Positions 10,721-21,045 of a stretch of 64,000 bases of DNA are shown piece after piece (the stretch's first letter is position 1; each line of letters begins with the position of its first letter). The notes below the pieces were generated by a model. The model was not told where the DNA came from, searched no databases, and worked only from the letters and a program-made list of their open reading frames with translations. Both the position numbers and the translations under genes were made by a program. This DNA is from Heterobilharzia americana (taxonomy: Eukaryota > Platyhelminthes > Trematoda > Strigeidida > Schistosomatidae). The DNA is taken from contig OX104127.1 in NCBI GenBank assembly GCA_944470555.2, positions 42,831,934-42,895,933 of the forward strand. The letters are read 5' to 3'.

Positions 10721-12205
10721 AAAAAGAGATTTCTATGAAGATAATCATCGTTTCAACAACTCATCTCCACTGCTACACATGTGTGAATACATTAGTAAAA
10801 TGATACAATGTTCTAGACAAGTTTCCAGTTGAATGTCAGACTTAACCGATAGATGTATAGAGAGGATGGAATGTTATTACACAACACCAGAAATAGTCTT
10901 GATAGATTTTATAAAGTGCATTGAGTGGCAAGATTCGACATGTGGTAAAAATGAATAAATAGACAAACAAATTAAATACAAAGCAAAGCAAACAGAGGTG
11001 CAGAGTATCTGCTTAAGGGACCACAGTAAAGAATGTGTTTGCACATGTCCCTTCTGAATATCCAGTTGACGTTTAAACGTGTGGGTTGTCGATACTTCTG
11101 CTGTACATAGATGTCCAGTGCTCACTCTTTTTGATTGGTTGGTTGAACTTTGTAGAGAAGTTTAAACAAGGTTTGCAGAGTAGCCAGTTATACAGAGTCT
11201 ACGAGATGTTCAAAGATAGAACTGGAGACGATTTTGCTCTTGTATGAGAAGAAACCATCTGCGTTGACTCTCGTCAAGAAAATGAGAAATATGCAGTGAT
11301 GGTACATTTATTTAAGAATTAGGAGCCTTCTGGTAAATACTATCAGAGAATAGCCACCGATAAACAGTTAGACAGAAAAAAAGTAAAGAAGACTATGGAA
11401 CAGCTCCATTCAGCTCAAATTCTAAGGTGATATTGCCGCGAACACCCTTTGTCAACACTTGTCGCTGTCCCTAAGTAGAACATTCTGTACTGCAAAACTT
11501 CATATTGCGTTCTCATATAAATCGCTTATTCGTCAGTGCATAAAATAAAATCCGATGCAACGAAACTCACTAATATCTATCAACAAGTTCACTTGCTTCT
11601 ATGAACCTGTGTACATCAGCCGTGTTCAGCACTCACTCGAAAGGCGCGTTTTCAAACAATACTGAGCCTATATGCTGAAGGGTGAACACAGAATCGTCTC
11701 CAGTTCTATCTTTGAACATCTCGTAGACTCTGTATAACTGGCTACTCTGCAAACCTTGTTTAAACTTCTCTACAAAGTTCAACCAACCAATCAAAAAGAG
11801 TGAGCACTGGACATCTATGTACAGCAGAAGTATCGACAACCCACACGTTTAAACGTCAACTGGATATTCAGAAGGGACATGTGCAAACACATTCTTTACT
11901 GTGGTCCCTTAAGCAGATACTCTGCACCTCTGTTTGCTTTGCTTTGTATTTAATTTGTTTGTCTATTTATTCATTTTTACCACATGTCGAATCTTGCCAC
12001 TCAATGCACTTTATAAAATCTATCAAGACTATTTCTGGTGTTGTGTAATAACATTCCATCCTCTCTATACATCTATCGGTTAAGTCTGACATTCAACTGG
12101 AAACTTGTCTAGAACATTGTATCATTTTACTAATGTATTCACACATGTGTAGCAGTGGAGATGAGTTGTTGAAACGATGATTATCTTCATAAAAACCTCT
12201 TTTTT
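10721..12205. repeat. Near-identical inverted duplication (about 510-bp arms, 460-bp spacer)
   Basis: The left arm 10721-11232 and right arm 11693-12205 are reverse complements. Both encode the same 82-codon ORF (minus 10877-11125, plus 11800-12048). By eye, mismatches are confined to the outermost 25 bp. The spacer is 11233-11692. The arms match no SINE or RTE family in the window. The inner arm boundary is sharp, just after CTGGAGACGAT. Confidence 0.85.
11138..11430 (+). pseudogene. Unrecognised coding-like remnant
   Basis: Across the left arm and spacer one plus frame reads FVEKFKQGLQ, YRVYEMFKDRTGDD, then after a stop VDSRQENEKYAVMVHLFKN, a stop, and YYQRIATDKQLDRKKVKK. Three stops in roughly 100 codons, with otherwise protein-like composition, suggest a decayed exon or transposon ORF. 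The right arm repeats the first part on the minus strand (11633-11839) with a different C-terminus (FTLQHIGSVLFENAPFE). Confidence 0.35.
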
Positions 12206-12631
12206 TAATGACTGAATGTAGAAATTTCGTTAAAAAGTTCCCCAATGTTTTGTATGAAGATTTGGGTAGCAACAGTTAATTTGAAAGTGTATTCAATTAT
12301 CTATTCAGAGGTATAATTGTTGAATTTTAATGCGAAAGCATACGTGAGATAAAACGCCTAAATTTAAGAATAGTGAGCACTGTATACCTATGTCATTTTT
12401 CTGGCCACAAAAAATTCATATGCGGTTAACAATGCTTGGAAATTTGGTTTTGGGAGTATTATAAAATGCTTAAAATGACCACCTATTCAACTGAGCTGAA
12501 GAAATGTGATCTATAATATCGATCTGATTAGTAGAATTTCACTAGTGGAATATTCTTAATTCATTTGCTGCTTACCTGTACCTTTTATAGTAAGCAGTGA
12601 ATAATTGCTGTACTGCCTCATAACACTTCAA
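12206..12631. other. No gene seen
   Basis: AT-rich flank between the inverted duplication and an RTE 3' fragment. Confidence 0.35.
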
Positions 12632-12850
12632 AGACATCACGCGTCAGGCCCTTGAGTAGAACCAAGATGGGAATCGATGAGATGGGCGTCCGGGGTGAGG
12701 GTGACATGGAGGAGATCGTGCGAGGAAGAAATGAGAGCTTCTGGACTGTTGTGGAGCCAGGTTCACAAGATTTCAGAGAACAGGTCGCATTGGAGACGTG
12801 CTACTGAAGCGGTATGTTCCATTAGGAACCTAAGGGATAGTAGTACTAAT
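12632..12850 (+). mobile_element. RTE-clade 3' end fragment
   Basis: Only the last 210 bp of the RTE family: the segment from TCACGCGTCAGG through GTGACATGGAGGAGAT and AGACGTGCTACTGAAGC to the terminal AGGAACCTAAGGGA. The terminal repeat is decayed (TAGTAGTACTAATAATA). Confidence 0.8.
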
Positions 12851-13675
12851 AATACATTGTTTAAGTTGAAAATGTGATGTGAAGGATGCTTCGTGTTTGT
12901 CTGCTTCTTTCTTCATGATAAGTTTTGATGTTAAGCTTAACACTAAGCTTAGCAAATTTTGAGGAATATAGCAAACTCCTTATTTGATACAGTGTTGATA
13001 GAGTATGTGAACAAACAACTTAAATGTGTAAAATGTTTGTCATTTTATATAAGTAGCCATAATTTTAATTGTGTAGATTTCTTGAGATCAAATATGAGTT
13101 ATATTATCTTTTATTTTCTTTTTAAACGGAATAATAATTATGATTTTTATAAGTAAATATCTAGGAGTTAAACAACCTCCTGCAACATTAGCGTGAGACA
13201 TTGTGACAGATTAAAATATGTATCTATTCCACTAAGTTGGACATTCTGAGGTCTAATATAGAATTCAATATGTGAAAATGTGCCTGAATGTCTTATACAA
13301 ACTGTAAACCAATCAGAATTCTGTTGACCACTGATATTTTCGATCAGATACAATTTGTTTTGTTTAATGTTAAGGCAAAAAATTCATCAGTGATTGTTGC
13401 TTCATCACAGGTGGAACACTAAAACTTACTTATTGAAACATAAGATAAAATATTTGCATATATATTTATTAAAGAGAAATTTTAAACTGAAAATAGTTTT
13501 TAAGACAAATTTTGTGTTATCAAGTTAATTCATTAAGTCAGGTTTAGGATAATTAATTTCTCTTAACTTTAGCTTCAATCTAAATAGCATGGAAAGATGA
13601 GATTTCCAGTAGGCGAAGATTTTCATACTATATGTATCTTGAAGCAGAGTCATCAATGAACTTGTTAGAAAACTA
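12851..13675. other. No gene seen
   Basis: AT-rich. Two ORFs of 60-65 codons (12959-13156 plus, 13168-13353 minus) have no recognisable features. Confidence 0.35.
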
Positions 13676-13805
13676 GTGTTATTGCTTGTATTACACCGTC
13701 GTTGATTGGACCAAATTGATCAGTCTCTGTTGGCATATCGGCTCCTATGCGGATGCCTCGATATGACCTGTCTTTTAACTATGTTTAGTAAAGATGGATA
13801 GTGGC

Positions 13806-13862
13806 TATCAGTGGAATCCAGGATGCGCACTTCGTCCTATTTGTGACTCGTCAGCTGGATGT
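13806..13862 (-). ncRNA. Hammerhead ribozyme motif, one core change
   Basis: On the minus strand: ACATCCAG (stem I), CTGACGA, helix II with loop, GAAG in place of GAAA, palindromic TGCGCA stem III, ATC cleavage triplet, CTGGAT (stem I partner). The A-to-G change at the last core A turns the conserved A-U pair next to the cleavage site into G-U and probably lowers activity. Confidence 0.7.
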
Positions 13863-14180
13863 ACCTACCGGCTCCCAGTGAGTGATGTTGTTTCCACCGG
13901 GACTCGGACTCGGGAGTGATCGTTTCAAACTCCAGCGCGTTATCCACTACACCAGCGAGCCACGATAGCCACTTCTTGTGCCCATATGCCAACAGAGACT
14001 GATCAATTCGGTCCAATCAACGACGGTGTAATACAAGCAATAACACTGAACCTATACCCGTCGCACAAGAAGTGGTTATCGTGGCTCGGTGGTTTAGTAG
14101 ATAATGCGCTGGCGGTTGAAGCAATCTCTCCCGAGTCCGAGTCCCAGTGGGAACAACATCACTCACTGGGAGCCGGCAGG

Positions 14181-14240
14181 TACATCCAACTGACGAGTCT
14201 TAAATAGGATGAAATGCGCATCTTGGATTCCACTGCCAGC
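14181..14240 (+). ncRNA. Hammerhead ribozyme motif, intact core with compensated stem I
   Basis: Stem I is ATCCAA (14184-14189) with TTGGAT (14223-14228), fully paired. The core strand is CTGACGA (14190-14196). Helix II is GTCT/GGAT around a TAAATA loop, then GAAA (14211-14214). Stem III is the 8-nt palindrome ATGCGCAT, and the predicted cut follows ATC at 14222. All conserved core residues are present. Stem III has no loop, so cleavage is expected in a double-hammerhead (dimer) context, as established for short-stem-III type I hammerheads. Confidence 0.8.
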
Positions 14241-14257
14241 CACTGCCCATCATTGTT

Positions 14258-14649
14258 AGAAAACTGTTTAATACTTTTTATGATGTGATGTAAGAAACAT
14301 CGGTTTAAGAATAAGTGATTATTTATTTTCTCACTGGGTTAGCTCACTTCAATCAGGTTTATCTTCGATTGGATAGATCTCTGACCTTCTTATTCACTAT
14401 TCTGATATAAGTTTATCAACCATATGTTTATTGTATAGGATAAATCAAGCGACAGTTATAAATAAATCCTTACTGGTTACATTTAAGAAACATCGCGTAA
14501 TATGATGAGGATTCAGACCATTTGATTCACAAAATAACTAGAAAAAAGGTCTTTCATTCATTGAACATTCCAATGCTGTTGTCATTAAAAATTTCTGCTT
14601 TTGAAATCTCTACTGGTGAACATTAGTTATGCTAGGAGTTATTAATATA
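14258..14649. other. No gene seen
   Basis: Unique AT-rich DNA between a SINE-A pair and a SINE-C pair. Confidence 0.35.
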
Positions 14650-14868
14650 GCCACTAAATTTGATTATAAACAGTGTTATCAATTTGGGCATCTGAGATAG
14701 TCATGATTTGGTAAGTTTGTGTTGATACTGGCTGATGACTGAAAGTGAAATTGAAATCTGGGCAGTGACAGGATTCGAACCTGGAGGTCATTGGTTCAAA
14801 TTCTGCTGTGATGGGGATTTTCATCTCATCTCCAATCATCAACCAGTACTCAAATAAAATATACTTCG
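14650..14868. mobile_element. SINE-C fragments, head-to-head
   Basis: 14650-14785 is minus orientation (B box seen as GGATTCGAACC; tail and start of the next unit body, CATCTGAGATAGTCATGATT). 14785-14868 is plus orientation (GGTTCAAATTC B box, then TTTTCATCTCATCTCCAATC tail). The two B boxes nearly touch, so the junction is inside the tRNA-like region. Confidence 0.65.
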
Positions 14869-14947
14869 GTAGTTGATCTTATTGGTACATATCAGCTTGG
14901 CTTATTGATTTCCATAGTCAGTGGAGTAAACTGAACTAACAAGTTTT

Positions 14948-15400
14948 ACATTTATTGATATGCTTGTAATTCTCGGTTGTTTTACTGGATTGAAATGTTC
15001 GGCCTCTATCAGTATATGGGTTCCTATGCAGATACTTCGATATTGCTTGAATAGTTATTATGTTAATTTACTTGGCTGTGGCCACCAAATGAATGCAAGA
15101 TACGTGTTTTGTCCCATTTGGTACCCGTCAGCTGATTGTACTTACACCCTACTGAGTGATGTTGTTCCCAATGAGACTCAAACCTCGTACCTCTTACTGC
15201 AAAAAAAACGTGTTATCCACCAGGCCGATGGGACACAGTAGCTATCAGTTGTACAAGAGACAGCTATAGTGCGTCGGTGGCCTAATGGATAATAATTTAG
15301 CGCTCAATGGAATGCAGACAAATTCAGCTGACGAGTCCCAAATAAGATGAAACATGCATCGTGGATTTCTCTGCTATCTACAACCAAGTATATTATATCG
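14948..15400. mobile_element. SINE-A copies in opposite orientation, decayed
   Basis: 14948-15248 is a minus unit (head, hammerhead, tail) whose core reads CTGACGG and ACAAAA and is dead. 15255-15400 is a plus fragment with an eroded head and a hammerhead keeping CTGACGA and GAAA, but with stem I mispaired (ATTCAG against GTGGAT). Between them is only CAAGAGACAGCTATAG-type head sequence, so the tRNA heads face each other. Confidence 0.7.
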
Positions 15401-15759
15401 TGAGTTTAACATTTCTGACAGAAATGCAACCAAACGTAGTTTATGGTGTTCTGGAAACCATTGAGAATTGATGCTGTTAGGTAGGCTTTTATTTAGCTTG
15501 TTGTACTGAAGTTGTAGAAATTAACGTTGGATTCTAACGCAACCATTTGAAGATATATTCCTTGTCTATGATGCAGATTCACCTTATATACAGATATAAC
15601 TTCTGTAACAATGAAAAGTTGGTATTTTGATAAATAATTAATCAAAGTAACCATGGAAAAAAATGAAAATCTTACCGCTTTAATGAACAGATGTGTTTTG
15701 TTGATTTTGGGGATAAAAAAAATGCAGAAAACATATCTAATTATGAACAAGCTAACCAG
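15401..15759. other. No gene seen
   Basis: It holds most of a 95-codon AT-rich minus ORF (15493-15780) without recognisable motifs. Confidence 0.35.
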
Positions 15760-16768
15760 TAATGTACTATCACCGATCATCCTCCTGATTGTAGTGGACT
15801 AGGTGGTGTAGCAAACACTGAGGAACGAGAAGAGAAGGATACGCTGGTTGAACCGGGAAAAGACCATGGAAGAAGATTTAGATTTCGCCAGTGATGACTT
15901 GTGTCTAGTGTCACACAAACTTGAAGATCTACACGTGAAAACTAACATGTTGACAGAAGAAGCGAGGCTGCGAACACGGGACTACAAGTGAACGTAGAGA
16001 AGACAGAGGTGATGAAGATACCCAACTACCACCACCACCAACAACAAACTCCAATCACCATCAACGGGAGAAACTTAAAACAAGTAGCCTCCTTTCACCT
16101 ATCTAGACAACACTGTTTCAACTACAGACAACACAGGCACAGATGAGGATGTCAAAGCCAGTCAGAATCGGAAATACAGCAAGACAGGCGTTCGTTAACC
16201 TGAAACTGGTGTGGAGATCTTCTACACTCAGCATAAAGCGTGAACAACGTTCGGATTTTGAACACGAATGCCAGTCAAGTCAGTGCTTCTATGTGGTGGT
16301 TCAGAGACTTGGTGTGTTACGAAAGGGATTTCCAACAAACTATAGATATTCATCAACAACTGCCTACGTTGGCTCGTTACTAGAGATCAGGTGGCCAGAA
16401 TGATAAGAATAAGCAAGAAGGAACTCACTCTGGCTTGCTTGTGACGAACCAACGAAGCAAGAAGCTATTGCTCAACAAATATGCACTTGAAGGAAGTGGA
16501 TATGTATTGAGTTGGATTGTGCATACACTGAGAAGGCCGACTGGAGACATCACGCATCAGGTTAGGCCATCGTGTGGAACCTCTATGGGAAGTGACGAGT
16601 TGGTTGTTCGAGTTGAGGGTGACGTGGAGGAGATGGTGTGAGGAATAAATGAAACGTTTTGGGCAGTGGTGGAGAGGTGCTGAAAAGATTGCATAGAAGA
16701 TAGTGTAATAGAGGTGTACTCCTGAAGCTTTATGTTCCACTAAGAACCCAAGAGATAAATTATAATAT
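15760..16768 (+). mobile_element. RTE-clade retrotransposon, 5'-truncated copy
   Basis: It covers the same part of the element as the copy at 6880-7960 and shares its damaged motif C (DFASDDLCLVSH) and the AGCATAAAGCGTGAACAAC variant, so both belong to one subfamily. A His/Gln-coding repeat lies at about 16026-16045. It ends AAGAACCCAAGAGATAAATTATAATA. Multiple frameshifts make it non-coding. Confidence 0.85.
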
Positions 16769-17825
16769 AATAATAACCAGTAATGAGTTAAATTTTTATA
16801 TATTGTTTGTTATTGTTAAATTACACTTGATTAAGATTTTAGATTTTTTATAACAAATATGAACTGATATGTTTTTATACGTGAAAAAATTACCAATTTT
16901 GTATAAATTATTAGTTTATAGAATATTACCTCTAGTAAGCAATAATAGATATGTATTATCAACTTAACAGTCATTCATTTTAATACAGTGTATTTAACCC
17001 TGGGTTAAATTTACCTCAATAAGTAAACAAACCAATATTAGCATTGTTTTATGTCAGTGATAATTTTAAAGGAATATCTACTAGTGTTTCATCAGTGAAT
17101 AAACCAAAATAAAGTGATTAAGGATTGTAAGAATCTAATTTATTTCAGAATTTTTTTTTTTACATTTTAATATAATTCTTATTATTGAATAAGGTAAACG
17201 AAGAAAAAAAAAGAAAATTAATGGAAAAGAAAGAAGTAGAAATGTTGTTAGTGGAAAAAAAATGTTTTGCACTGACCTTTATGAAATTAGAAGTCGATTG
17301 TTTCCTTAAAGACTTTTAAGTTGTAGAAGTAAAAGGAGAAAAAAATATATATACAACCGAGTAATTCTTCAAATATTTTTTTTTAGTTCACGTTTATTGT
17401 TGTTGTTGTTGTTGTGAATGCGTATTTAAAGCAGGAAATAGAATTATCTCTAATATACACATAAAACAGTAGTATATAAGCCTTTTTCTTTCTTCAAAGG
17501 ATTAGAAAGTTAGTTCAAAAATGGTTCAAATGTTCCATCATAGTTCAATAAACTTTATACTAATTAAAGGGGAAAAAATTGTCTTCATTATTTATTATTT
17601 TTTTTCAGACATTTTATATTGGCATCTTCAACTTTTGATTTTCTGTTGTATATATATATATATATATCCTTGATGTTTATCACATTATCTTTATGCTTCA
17701 CTGATTGTGTTGGTGTATACACAGTTCATTCTTATACTTCATTACTTGTTCTTGATCTATATGTTTACGTTTTGAAAAGTTTTTATTTTCATTTTTACAT
17801 AGTTTGAATAAATAAGTGCATTATT
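16769..17825. other. AT-rich stretch with simple repeats, no gene
   Basis: It contains homopolymeric A and T runs, a (GTT)n tract at about 17396-17414 and (TA)n at 17647-17668. Confidence 0.5.
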
Positions 17826-18330
17826 ATTTTTCCTTTGAGTTCCTAGTGGAATAAAAAGCTTCTGTGTAGCACATAGACATTTCACTATCTTCTCTCCAGT
17901 CTTTACCACCTAGATCCAACACTGCCCACAACATTTCATTCCTTCTTCATATCACCCTCACCTCGAAAACCAACTCGTCGTTTCCTATCTGGGTTAAACT
18001 CGATGGTGTGGCCTGGGTGTGATGTCCCCAATCGGTCTTCTCAGTGCACTCACAATCCACCTCCACTTTCTTCATCCACATATTTGTTGTATGATTGGTT
18101 CTTAGTTGGTTCGTCACCAAGCAGTCAGAGTGAGTTCCTTGTTGCTTATTCTTATTATTCTTACCATCTGATCTTCAGTGTGAATATGGAGTGAGCGTGG
18201 GCAGCAGTTATTGATGTATGATGTCTGTAGTTTGTTGGAAGTGTTTTTCATGATGCGCCAAGTTTCTGAGCGATGTAGCTGCACTGACTTGACTGACACC
18301 GGTGTTTAATATCCGGATCATACAATTAGT
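17826..18330 (-). mobile_element. RTE-clade 3' fragment (AAGCTTCTGTG subfamily)
   Basis: Minus-strand 3' half of the RTE family with the characteristic AAAAGCTTCTGTGTAGCACA segment near its 3' end. It shares this segment and several small deletions with the copy at 28218-28770, so the two form a diverged subfamily. The ribosomal frame is broken throughout. It stops just short of a 55-bp sequence repeated in inverted orientation at 19.4 kb. Confidence 0.8.
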
Positions 18331-18727
18331 TCCCCTTATACATTTCTGAAAGGCAAGAATAACAAATATGATGAGATGAATCGGATTCATTTCATGTACT
18401 CTAAATCTTTCACATACTCACTAAATCTAAAATTCTCTATACTAAGCTATCAGTGTTCAGCAGTATAAGTCATCTGATACATTTCAGTAGTATACAACAC
18501 TAAATACATCTTCTTTTAAACCTTAACATCAATACGGGAACATAGATGAATGACAAAGTTCACAGTCTAAACAACCAATACAGTGAAATAAGTAAGACTT
18601 TAAAATCGATCAGTAAACACAAAGCAAAATATGACGTGATAGTAGTACAGAAATGTGATTACAGCTCAAGGTGGTAGGAAGTCTAGAGTAGGGGGAGAAC
18701 TACAAAGCATAGTAAGTAAATATTTCA

Positions 18728-18966
18728 CGTTGTTATTCATCGTAGACTGACATCAGTTGGAGGAACAATGGAAACCTGGGAGCACTAGACAGCTGTTTCG
18801 TCCCAGTGTGAGACTCCTCAGCAGTGCGCACCCACGACTCCGCACCACCACGGATCGAACCCGCAACCTTCAGGTTCCGCGGCCAGCGCATTGCCATTGA
18901 GCCACTGGGTCGACGGAATCCAACAGTCCATATTTCTAACTTCTGTTAGCTCATGATCGTAAGTAA
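18728..18966 (-). mobile_element. SINE-B
   Basis: Minus-strand tRNA-like core: ACCCAGTGGCTCAATGGCAA (A-box region) and GCGGGTTCGATCCGTG (B box), with the usual tail ending GTCTACGATGAATAACAAC at 18728. It is truncated in the leader, after the ATATGGACTGTTGGATTCC part. Confidence 0.8.
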
Positions 18967-19146
18967 GTATATGAGTTAGTGGTAGATGAACAGAAAAGAA
19001 TATGCTAACAAACACGATAAAATATAATAGGTTAAGGTAATGAAAAAAATGATGGGAATATGAATAATGTTTCAGAATAATATGTAGGATAATAAGAAGA
19101 AAGAATAATAGTAAATAACGCTGTAGAGAAAAGAACAACTTACCAG

Positions 19147-19378
19147 GCCAACGGATGGTGAAATACAAACTTTTTCTGTACACATGTCTGGTTTCGATCG
19201 ACGGACTGCTGCTACCTCTGCATAACGTAGTAACCTACTATTTCTTTGTCTACCTTGAAAGCTATGTTTGAGTCAATGGCATGACCAGTATCGAGTATGT
19301 GCTTGCCAGTGGCGCTGCTTGGTAGCCTTTCACTTCTCAATGACAGGTTTTTCGGTACATATTCATACATTCGTACAT
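19147..19378 (-). pseudogene. Penelope-like GIY-YIG tail, third copy
   Basis: The minus-strand frame reads MYEYVPKNLSL, then SATGKHILDTGHAID, AFKVDKEIV, then after a frameshift LLRYAEVAAVRRSKPDMC, and after a second shift CVQKKFVFHHPLAW. This is the same block order as the copies at 2-345 and 2965-3275. The YIG block is not identified. Two frameshifts mark it as dead. Confidence 0.7.
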
Positions 19379-19430
19379 GAAATGAATCCGATTCATCTCA
19401 TCATATTTGTTGTTCTTGCTTTTCAGAAAA

Positions 19431-20422
19431 AGTGTGCGAGACTAAATGTTATCCACAGATGTTATCGTGTTCCCTATAGATTATCCAGTTGTTTGTGGGA
19501 ATACCAAGATTTTCTGTGTTTTGTATGAATATTTTAACTATTTGGATAGTTTTTACCATACTATCTGTCAATAAATCATGTTTCATACCGTTAATTCATG
19601 TACAGTGTTGGCTACACTTCAACTTCTTAAGTTGAAAGTAAGTACAGTTATGTAGGATAAATAATGCTCATGGATTACAGTGAGTTAGTTGAAGCTTCAA
19701 ATATATTTAAAAGGAATCAGGACTGCAGTTTTTACTTTAAAAGATATACACAAAAGACATAAAATATATATTTCTAAACAGAATCCTATAACACCTGGAG
19801 ATAACTTTTAGTCTTATCCAAGAAAAGGTACATAGTTTGTTAAATTATTAATGATAAAAGGTACTAAATTTTATTAACAATTTTGTGTAATATTTTCCTA
19901 TGACTTTTATCATTCAGATTTCTACTAAATGAAAAGTTAATCAATAAAAGAGTCTTATACAATTTAGACGAAACAGTTATCCAGTGCTCTTAGATTTTCA
20001 ATCATTCACCCTAACTGATGTCATTTCATGAAAAAGTCAACTAATAAAAGATAAATCTTACTCATAATAACCTTATTAATGTATGGAATTCATCTCTATT
20101 TTTTCTTGGGATGGCTTATAAGACCTTAATGATATAGAAGTGAACACAGACTATTGGAAGTGATTTTTGTCTTTTAAGGTTATCATATGACACCATGAAA
20201 TATAATGGTATTCAATTAGACTTCTGATATGTAATTTGTGTATGCTTTTAATTGGATTGAGTAGTTTATATAAGTAATAGCTGTCATTCACATTTGCACT
20301 GTTTATTTTTGGCCAATATTTATTGACTTGTTGTTGAAACCACTTTAAAATCATATCATTATACAATTTCTATACAGTTACCTTTCAATAATCACCTTAT
20401 TTTAACTTTGACAACAGTAATG
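19431..20422. other. No gene seen
   Basis: AT-rich unique DNA with a 71-codon minus ORF (20151-20366) of no recognised family. Confidence 0.35.
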
Positions 20423-20423
20423 T

Positions 20424-20484
<61 letters not shown>
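20423..20484. repeat. (TA)n microsatellite
   Basis: About 30 TA dinucleotides with one phase break. An RTE copy inserted at its right edge. Confidence 0.95.
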
Positions 20485-20487
<3 letters not shown>

Positions 20488-20492
20488 GAAAA

Positions 20493-21031
20493 TACAGGCG
20501 TTCATTAACCTGAAGACAGTGTGGAGATCTTCTGCACTCAGCATGTGGAACAAGATACGGATTTTCAACACCAACGTCAAGTTAGTGCTTCTGTATGGTT
20601 TAGAGACTTGGCGCGTCACGAAAGGGATTTCCAATAAACTACAGACATTCATCAACAACTGCTTACACTCGCTACTGAAGATCAGATGGATTGCCAGAAA
20701 GAATAAGCAACAAGGAGCTCTGGGAACGAACCAACCAAGAAGCTATCGCCCAACAAATATGCAGGAGGAAGTGGAGATGGATTGGGCATGCACTGAGAAG
20801 GCTGACTGGGGACATCGCGCGTCAGGCCAGGTACTCGAGTGGAATCCTGATGGGAGGCAACGAGCTGGACGTCCGAGTGTGACATGGAGGAGATGGTGCG
20901 AGGAGGAAATGAGAGGTTGTGAGCTGTGGTGGAACCAGGTTCAAAAGATTTCAGAGAACAGAGTTAACTGGAGACGTGCTACTGAAGCCCTATGTTCCAC
21001 TAGGAACCCAAGGGACTAATAATAATAATAT
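20493..21031 (+). mobile_element. RTE-clade insertion with target-site duplication
   Basis: It is 5'-truncated at the QAFINLKTVWRSS block and ends GGGACTAATAATAATA. The 14-bp duplication TATATAAGGGAAAA at 20479-20492 and 21032-21045 is perfect. An ORF at 20519-21019 (166 codons) spans LLYGLETWRVTKGISNKLQ at the start and EWNPDGRQRAGRPSVTWRR at the end, both true RTE blocks. The middle is out of frame because of a 4-nt insertion (after AGATGG) and a 5-nt insertion that together restore the frame. It is a dead copy of target-primed insertion. Confidence 0.9.
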
Positions 21032-21045
21032 TATATAAGGGAAAA

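Larger units (their letters stand above)
13676..14257. mobile_element. Head-to-head pair of hammerhead SINE-A copies
   Basis: 13676-13980 is a minus-strand unit ordered tRNA-like head, hammerhead, tail. 13981-14257 is a plus-strand unit ordered tail, tRNA-like head, hammerhead. The junction lies within CTTGTGCCCATATGCC. Both tRNA heads keep A-box-like (GGTGTAGTGG or GGTTTAGTAG) and B-box-like (GAGTCCGAGTCCC) sequences. The two units have different linear orders, so the second is a circular permutation of the first. Each carries a hammerhead core, annotated separately. Confidence 0.85.
18341..19430. repeat. Inverted repeat of 55 bp flanking 1 kb
   Basis: 18341-18396 and 19373-19427 are inverted copies sharing AACAAATATGATGAGATGAA and TCGGATTCATTTCATG. 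The right copy is contiguous with the Penelope-like domain, so the left copy is probably a detached piece of the same element type. Confidence 0.7.

Noticed and set aside
10721..12205. Palindromes dismissed as assembly artefacts
   Set aside because: Spacers and outer arms differ between the halves and several palindromes have independently diverged arms, which favours real structures; the near-identical 10.7-12.2 kb pair still needs read support.
18818..19183. 121-codon minus ORF
   Set aside because: A composite running from a Penelope-like remnant through unique DNA into SINE-B; no single protein.
20519..21019. 166-codon ORF as a gene
   Set aside because: It lies in a 5'-truncated RTE insertion and its middle third is out of frame with the family protein.
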